A stretch of 30,901 nucleotides of DNA from Gammaproteobacteria bacterium (GTDB taxonomy: Bacteria; Pseudomonadota; Gammaproteobacteria; GCA-001735895): NCBI GenBank assembly GCA_003645435.1, contig QNFD01000002.1, forward strand, positions 1-30,901. The letters run 5' to 3'. The position numbers and the translations under genes were made by a program. Each line of letters begins with the position of its first letter. Position 1 is the first letter of the stretch. Of this stretch, positions 27,171 through 30,901 are shown piece by piece. A model generated the notes under the pieces. It was not told where the DNA came from, searched no databases, and worked only from the letters and a program-made list of their open reading frames with translations.

Positions 27171-27197
27171 CGTATTAATTATGACTAATATTGTCAA
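27169..27197 (-). promoter_or_regulatory. Candidate feoABC promoter
   Basis: Reading leftward, TTGACA (27192-27197) is followed after 17 bases by TACGCT (27169-27174). The -35 is perfect and the -10 is weak. The -10 overlaps the edge of the Fur box. Confidence 0.5.
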
Positions 27198-27326
27198 TAG
27201 CGCAACGATAGAAAAGACACATAAGTTGACATGGATCAATTAACAGGGCTTCTAGGCTAATCCAACGAAAGTTAACGGGACATACTTGAGAAAATTCATG
27301 TAATGAGTAAATGCCTGGTCACCCGG

Positions 27327-28340
27327 TTACTTCATGTTGCTGACATGATTGATCATCGCCTGGATCGCCGGGATTGTATTCGATGTTTTAATTATTATCT
27401 GAGGATTTTTTTCGGCGAATACTCGAAATACTTCATCCGCAAATCCTTGCCCAAGCTGCTTCACGCTTTTGAAATCGAGTTCAACTTCGCGGAATTTTTC
27501 GAGATTCGACAGCAGGCGCTTTGCCTCGGAGCGTGAAATATAGTCTTCTTTTAACAATTTGATCATGACTTTTGTCTTCTGAAACTGGAAGTCATACTCT
27601 TCCGGAGCGAATTCGGAAAATACCTTTTCCAGTTTTGTCTTTGAGTCTCGTCTCAGAAGAAAACTTACCCTTGTGCCTTTTTGAAATCGTGGTTTCGAGA
27701 CAAATACATCATCCAGGGCGCGGTCCCACTCGATCTGGATTGCGTGCGACCGCAGGGAAAATTTATCAGCCGCTTTGGATGAAAAAAATATGCCTTCTCC
27801 AGAATGAGCCTCCGGCATAGTAGTTGTTTTTCCCTTAATGAGATCAATCATCGAGGCATGCTCGTCTTCAAGTAGTAATTTGCTTGCGATAGATGCAAAT
27901 ACGCCTATTCCATTATCCAGGATTTCAAATTTCAACTGCGCCGCATCCAGACTAACCTGAACATGACATTTCACCGCTTCGGAATGATCGATTGCATTGT
28001 TCAGCATTTCCGTAAATGCATAGTTGACAATGGATTCCTGGTTTTCCGACAAAGATTGTTTTAGATTCAGTATGATCGCAAGTTGCTGGTAAACTTGGCT
28101 TTCATCGAGCCCTGAAAGCGTAAATGTTTTTTTGTAATGATGGGTTTCTAGCATCTTACCAGGCAGGAAATAATAAGATGAGCGGGTCGAACCCGCCTTT
28201 AAAACCGTACCAGCATTAATTAAGCTGCGTAGATGGACATTCAGCGCCTGACGGCTGATTTCGAGCAAGTCACATAACTCGCTGGAGTTTGCTGTTTCAT
28301 GACGCTTCAGAAATTCAACTATTTTGTCTTTGGTCGCCAT
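27327..28340 (-). CDS. HTH - GHKL ATPase - STAS-like (DUF4325) regulator
   Basis: This protein of 337 residues combines three modules. An N-terminal winged helix (ATKDKIVEFLKRHETANSSELCDLLEISRQALNVHLRSLINAGTVLKAG) spans about 2-50. A GHKL/anti-sigma-type ATPase follows, with N-box EMLNNAIDHS (111-120), DNGIGVF (142-148) and GEGIFFSS (181-188). A C-terminal STAS-like DUF4325 segment runs about 265-337 (YISRSEAKRLL ... LDFKSVKQLGQGFADEVFRVF). No phosphoacceptor His box or membrane segment is seen, so it is not a usual sensor kinase. The frame is open to a TTG at 28370, but that TTG is inside a repeated TTGACA motif, so I prefer the ATG at 28340. Neither start has a clear ribosome site. Target and signal are unknown. 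Confidence 0.83.
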   Translation of the reverse strand: MATKDKIVEFLKRHETANSSELCDLLEISRQALNVHLRSLINAGTVLKAGSTRSSYYFLPGKMLETHHYKKTFTLSGLDESQVYQQLAIILNLKQSLSENQESIVNYAFTEMLNNAIDHSEAVKCHVQVSLDAAQLKFEILDNGIGVFASIASKLLLEDEHASMIDLIKGKTTTMPEAHSGEGIFFSSKAADKFSLRSHAIQIEWDRALDDVFVSKPRFQKGTRVSFLLRRDSKTKLEKVFSEFAPEEYDFQFQKTKVMIKLLKEDYISRSEAKRLLSNLEKFREVELDFKSVKQLGQGFADEVFRVFAEKNPQIIIKTSNTIPAIQAMINHVSNMK

Positions 28341-28366
28341 GTGGTGATGAATGGTGGCAGCTTTTG

Positions 28367-28457
28367 TCAATTTATAATCAACTAATTCGAATGACTATTG
28401 TCAATAAATACTAGCAATTGTCAACTAATTGTCAATTAAATTTAAATTAATAATCAA
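28367..28457. promoter_or_regulatory. Array of six TTGA boxes, probable operator/promoter region of the HTH-GHKL gene
   Basis: In the very AT-rich gap upstream of the HTH-GHKL gene, TCAA cores (TTGA on the gene strand) start at 28367, 28378, 28401, 28421, 28432 and 28454. Four are TTGACA. Two belong to exact copies of ATAATCAACTAATT (28374-28387 and 28450-28463). Intervals are 11, 23, 20, 11 and 22 bp, close to one or two helical turns. This fits a cooperative, same-face operator, possibly for autoregulation. Confidence 0.55.
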
Positions 28458-28481
28458 CTAATTTATTTTATACAAAGACCG

Positions 28482-28889
28482 CTATGTTAAACGGTCGCGA
28501 ACCCCGCGTAGCACGATATCGGTGTAACCGACCACGCCAACAACTTTCCTGTGGTCTATTACCGGCGCCCGGCTCAGGCCGAAGGTTTCGAATAGGCGCG
28601 TGCAATAACGAATGTCCATATCCGGGTCAACGCTGACTACCGGCTTCGACATGATTTCGTAAATATTGACGCGATCGGGTGATTTGTCTTTAGCGAGAAC
28701 ATGCTTGGCAATATCCGATAACAGTACGATGCCATACTCGTCGTTATCATGACGCATATCCACGATAAAACACTTGGATTCCGGGTGTTTTGAATTTCTC
28801 AAAGCCGTCGCCACGGTATCCATTCCTTCTATCAGGTCAAAATCTGGTCGCATCACGTCTCGTACTCGGACAATTGGTTTAATACTCAT
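28482..28889 (-). CDS. Two-CBS-domain protein
   Basis: The 135-residue cytosolic protein consists of a CBS pair: VRDVMRPDFDLIEGMDTVATALRNSKHPESKCFIVD (about 9-44) and YEIMSKPVVSVDPDMDIRYCTRLFETFGLSRAPVIDHRKVVGVVGYTDIVLRGV (about 77-130). CBS pairs bind adenosine nucleotides and gate partner proteins, often ion transporters. The start overlaps the stop of the PII-like gene by 4 bp (ATGA), and this is the last gene of the DUF1538 operon. A regulatory role on the DUF1538 membrane pair is inferred from this coupling. Confidence 0.87.
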   Translation of the reverse strand: MSIKPIVRVRDVMRPDFDLIEGMDTVATALRNSKHPESKCFIVDMRHDNDEYGIVLLSDIAKHVLAKDKSPDRVNIYEIMSKPVVSVDPDMDIRYCTRLFETFGLSRAPVIDHRKVVGVVGYTDIVLRGVRDRLT

Positions 28890-29236
28890 ATTTCTTCCCC
28901 AACAATTTCAGATAACTGGCTGACCTGGTGCGATATGCCAACGGCATCATCGACATCGATGCTAAAGGCGATGCCGGTACCCGGGTTCGCTTCAAATTCG
29001 CCGGCACTGGCAATGGTTTCAAGAATATCCCGACACATGTGTTCTTCCACCAGCAGTAGAATCATGTCTCTTTGTGTCTCCAGGCTTAAACCGAGAAAGG
29101 TTTTGGCGACCTGTATGCCTTCGCCTCGAGCGCTGGGAATAACGGTTGAACCGGTGGCGCCTTTTTCCCTGGCGGCTTCTACAATTTTATCGGTGATCGA
29201 ATCCTCGGTCAGTGCAATGATTAATTTAAAGTGCAT
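28886..29236 (-). CDS. PII-like signalling protein
   Basis: The 116-residue protein has the ferredoxin-like PII layout. The opening strand is KLIIALTEDSITDKIVEAAREKGATGSTVI. A T-loop-like region around SARGEGIQVAKTFLGLSLETQRD follows, then the strand MILLLVEEHMCRDILETIASAGE, and the C-terminal GTGIAFSIDVDDAVGI, which corresponds to the GTGxIF block of GlnB. No uridylylated T-loop Tyr is present, and the T-loop appears short, so it is a PII-like protein and not GlnB/GlnK. Such proteins bind nucleotides or small ions and control a neighbouring membrane protein. It is 12 bp after the second DUF1538 gene. Confidence 0.85.
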   Translation of the reverse strand: MHFKLIIALTEDSITDKIVEAAREKGATGSTVIPSARGEGIQVAKTFLGLSLETQRDMILLLVEEHMCRDILETIASAGEFEANPGTGIAFSIDVDDAVGISHQVSQLSEIVGEEI

Positions 29237-29248
29237 GGCAAACTCTCG

Positions 29249-30031
29249 TTAGGTTGGTGGTGTAGGTTTACTGCGTCTGGCAGACCACTCAGATAATTGA
29301 GCGTAAGCCATCACAGACATAATTGGAAACAGGCTGGCAAAGGCGATCAGGCCAAAACCATCGAGCAGGGGGTTGCGACCGGGTACCGTGCTGGAAAGGC
29401 CGAGGCCGAGTGCCGCGACCAGCGGCACGGTGACCGTTGAAGTAGTGACGCCGCCCGAGTCGTAGGCGAGCGCGATGATAAGGCGTGGAGCATATATGGT
29501 TTGTATCATCACGAACACATAACCGGTGATAATGTACCAGTACAAGGGCGTGCCGGTGATTATTCGAAACACACCCAGGGCAATACCGATCGCAACCCCA
29601 ATCGCTACCGCGATACGCAGGCCCCAAATACCAATGCTGCCCGCCGAAACCTGGTTAGCCTTGATCGCGACTGCGAGCAGGGCTGGTTCGGCAATAGTAG
29701 TAGAAAAACCTATTGCAAAACCGAAAAGATAAATCCATTTGTAATCCCACCAGTCGATGATACCGTCGGGGTTACCGGCGGCAATGAATGCCGGGTCGGT
29801 TAGTTGTTGCGCCATTAGTTTACCGAGTGGAAACAACGCGGCTTCCAGGCCTTCGAGAAAAAATCCCAGACCTAACAGCACCAGCACGAAGCCGGTGATA
29901 ATTTTTTTCAGGTTAGGGATTGGTTTGCGCAGGATGAGCAGTTGAAAGCCAAAGATAATAACCGCAATAGGCAGCACGTCCCAGATGGTATCCAGTATGG
30001 TTAGCACCAAATCGATGAAAATCTGCAGCAT
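29249..30031 (-). CDS. DUF1538 integral membrane protein, second copy (probable cation/proton antiporter subunit)
   Basis: The 260-residue protein has about six to seven hydrophobic segments. The DUF1538 signatures are [21 protein letters not shown] (about 101-121) and [55 protein letters not shown] near the C-terminus. It is a paralogue of its upstream neighbour, with long identical stretches in both motifs. From memory, a DUF1538 pair from Halomonas (UmpAB) was described as a two-component Na+(Li+,K+)/H+ antiporter, so these two genes probably form such a heteromer. The gene is 7 bp after the first copy and is followed by the PII-like gene. Confidence 0.85.
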   Translation of the reverse strand: MLQIFIDLVLTILDTIWDVLPIAVIIFGFQLLILRKPIPNLKKIITGFVLVLLGLGFFLEGLEAALFPLGKLMAQQLTDPAFIAAGNPDGIIDWWDYKWIYLFGFAIGFSTTIAEPALLAVAIKANQVSAGSIGIWGLRIAVAIGVAIGIALGVFRIITGTPLYWYIITGYVFVMIQTIYAPRLIIALAYDSGGVTTSTVTVPLVAALGLGLSSTVPGRNPLLDGFGLIAFASLFPIMSVMAYAQLSEWSARRSKPTPPT

Positions 30032-30038
30032 GGCTATT

Positions 30039-30770
30039 TCAAACCACCATGCCGTAGGCCATCACAAATATCATCGGCGTAAGCGAGGCAAAGGCAATCA
30101 GGCCGAAACCATCGATCATCGGGTTGCGCCCCTTGATGGAACTCGCCAGGCCCACGCCGAGTGCGGTTACCAGGGGTACGGTAATGGTTGATGTGGTTAC
30201 TCCGCCAGAGTCATAGGCGATACCGATAATTTCCCTGGGCGCGAAAAAGGTCATTAACACGACCCCGCTATAGCCGATGATAATCAGGTACTGGACGGGC
30301 CAGCCTTTAATAATTCGGAATACGCCGATGACGATCGCAAAGCCGACAGAAAATGCAACCGTAATACGTAAACCAAGTGCATAGGATTCCATCGACTGCA
30401 GGCTATTTTCGATCATGTTGCCCGTCGCAGCGACGATAGCAGCTTCATCAGCGACTGCGATTAATGCGGGTTCGGCTATCGTCGTGCCGAATCCAAGGGC
30501 AAAGGAAAAGACCAGCAACAGGAATAAATTGCCCTTGCTGGCGAAAGAGCGGGCCATGGTTTCGCCAATCGGGAACAGGCCCATATTGAGACCTTGTACG
30601 AACAGGGTCAGGCCGATAACTACAAAGATTATTCCGAGCGCAATTTCGCCGAAGTTTGGAATCGGTTCCTGCAAAACCGCAAACTGAAAAAAACCGATGA
30701 CTAAAATGATGGGCAGTAGATCCCGCAGGCTTTCGAGCAATGATGTGAGTATTGCCTGCAGTGATTTCAT
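30039..30770 (-). CDS. DUF1538 integral membrane protein, first copy (probable cation/proton antiporter subunit)
   Basis: The 243-residue membrane protein has the same motifs as its neighbour: [21 protein letters not shown] and [55 protein letters not shown]. The shared TTIAEPAL and GGVTTSTxTVPL stretches may be half-site motifs lining the ion path; this is a guess. The frame is open to a TTG at 30797. The ATG at 30770 is preferred because AGGA lies just ahead of it and the promoter places the transcript start near 30794. It is the first gene of a four-gene operon. Confidence 0.85.
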   Translation of the reverse strand: MKSLQAILTSLLESLRDLLPIILVIGFFQFAVLQEPIPNFGEIALGIIFVVIGLTLFVQGLNMGLFPIGETMARSFASKGNLFLLLVFSFALGFGTTIAEPALIAVADEAAIVAATGNMIENSLQSMESYALGLRITVAFSVGFAIVIGVFRIIKGWPVQYLIIIGYSGVVLMTFFAPREIIGIAYDSGGVTTSTITVPLVTALGVGLASSIKGRNPMIDGFGLIAFASLTPMIFVMAYGMVV

Positions 30771-30800
30771 GGAATCCTGTGGAAGGGTAATGCGCAATGA

Positions 30801-30828
30801 ACTATATCAGGACAGGCGACGAAGACAA
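30801..30828 (-). promoter_or_regulatory. Promoter of the DUF1538 operon, extended -10
   Basis: Reading leftward, TTGTCT (30823-30828) and TATAGT (30801-30806) are 16 bases apart, with a TGA just before the -10 making it an extended -10. The -10 matches consensus at five of six bases. Transcription should start near 30794, leaving about 24 bases before the ATG at 30770. Confidence 0.6.
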
Positions 30829-30901
30829 ATGATACATATCAAGAACAAGTTGAAATTTGTGAAGTCACACAGGTTCCCTGGTTGAATCTTGTTTCGATCA
30901 A

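Noticed and set aside
28341..28370. TTG start giving 10 extra residues on the HTH-GHKL protein
   Set aside because: The TTG is inside one of six repeated TTGA boxes, and the extension (MTKAATIHHH) is not part of the winged helix. The choice is not certain, because neither start has a good ribosome site.
30771..30797. TTG start giving nine extra residues on the first DUF1538 protein
   Set aside because: The predicted transcription start lies near 30794, and AGGA fits the ATG at 30770.

Overview
The window reads like a chromosomal segment of a marine-type gammaproteobacterium. This is inferred from gene content, not from a marker gene: an ATGA-linked feoABC operon with a FeoC, a liu-type leucine operon under a MerR regulator, a DUF1538 pair with a PII-like protein, and dispersed palindromes of the TCATaCCGGC type. 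It is densely packed. I see no rRNA, tRNA, CRISPR array or transposase.

Layout. (1) 1-5819, minus strand: an acyl-CoA ligase followed by a branched-chain-type ABC importer (livG, livH, livM and a substrate-binding protein cut by the left edge). LivF is not in the window. (2) 5820-6250: non-coding, with a 29-bp inverted repeat. (3) 6251-18606: a branched-chain acyl-CoA catabolic region. A fused isobutyryl-CoA mutase (icmF) reads leftward. A hotdog thioesterase, a LiuR-type MerR regulator, isovaleryl-CoA dehydrogenase, a second acyl-CoA dehydrogenase, both methylcrotonyl-CoA carboxylase subunits, an enoyl-CoA hydratase, a DUF2889 protein and a HAD dehalogenase read rightward. The two directions meet at one palindromic site near 9585 that can serve both promoters. 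HMG-CoA lyase is not present. (4) 18607-18786: a MITE-like element with an 11-bp direct repeat at its ends. (5) 18787-24326: a second hotdog thioesterase and a LysR regulator, divergent from a non-pyrrolysine MttB-family methyltransferase and a dimethylglycine/sarcosine dehydrogenase-like flavoprotein. (6) 24238-27139, minus: feoC, feoB, feoA under a near-perfect Fur box. (7) 27327-28340, minus: a one-protein HTH + GHKL ATPase + STAS-like (DUF4325) regulator with a phased array of six TTGA boxes upstream. (8) 28482-30770, minus: two DUF1538 membrane proteins, a PII-like protein and a two-CBS protein in one tight operon behind an extended -10 promoter.

How it works together. Regions 1 and 3 suggest uptake and CoA activation of an organic acid or amino acid, then breakdown of leucine/valine-type acyl-CoAs. 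Region 5 looks like methylamine or betaine demethylation feeding one-carbon units to folate. Regions 6 and 8 are ferrous iron uptake and a probable cation antiporter with nucleotide-sensing accessory proteins.

The best candidates for something under-described are the DUF1538-DUF1538-PII-CBS operon, the HTH-GHKL-STAS regulator with its phased boxes, and the MttB/DMGDH pair that has no corrinoid protein beside it.
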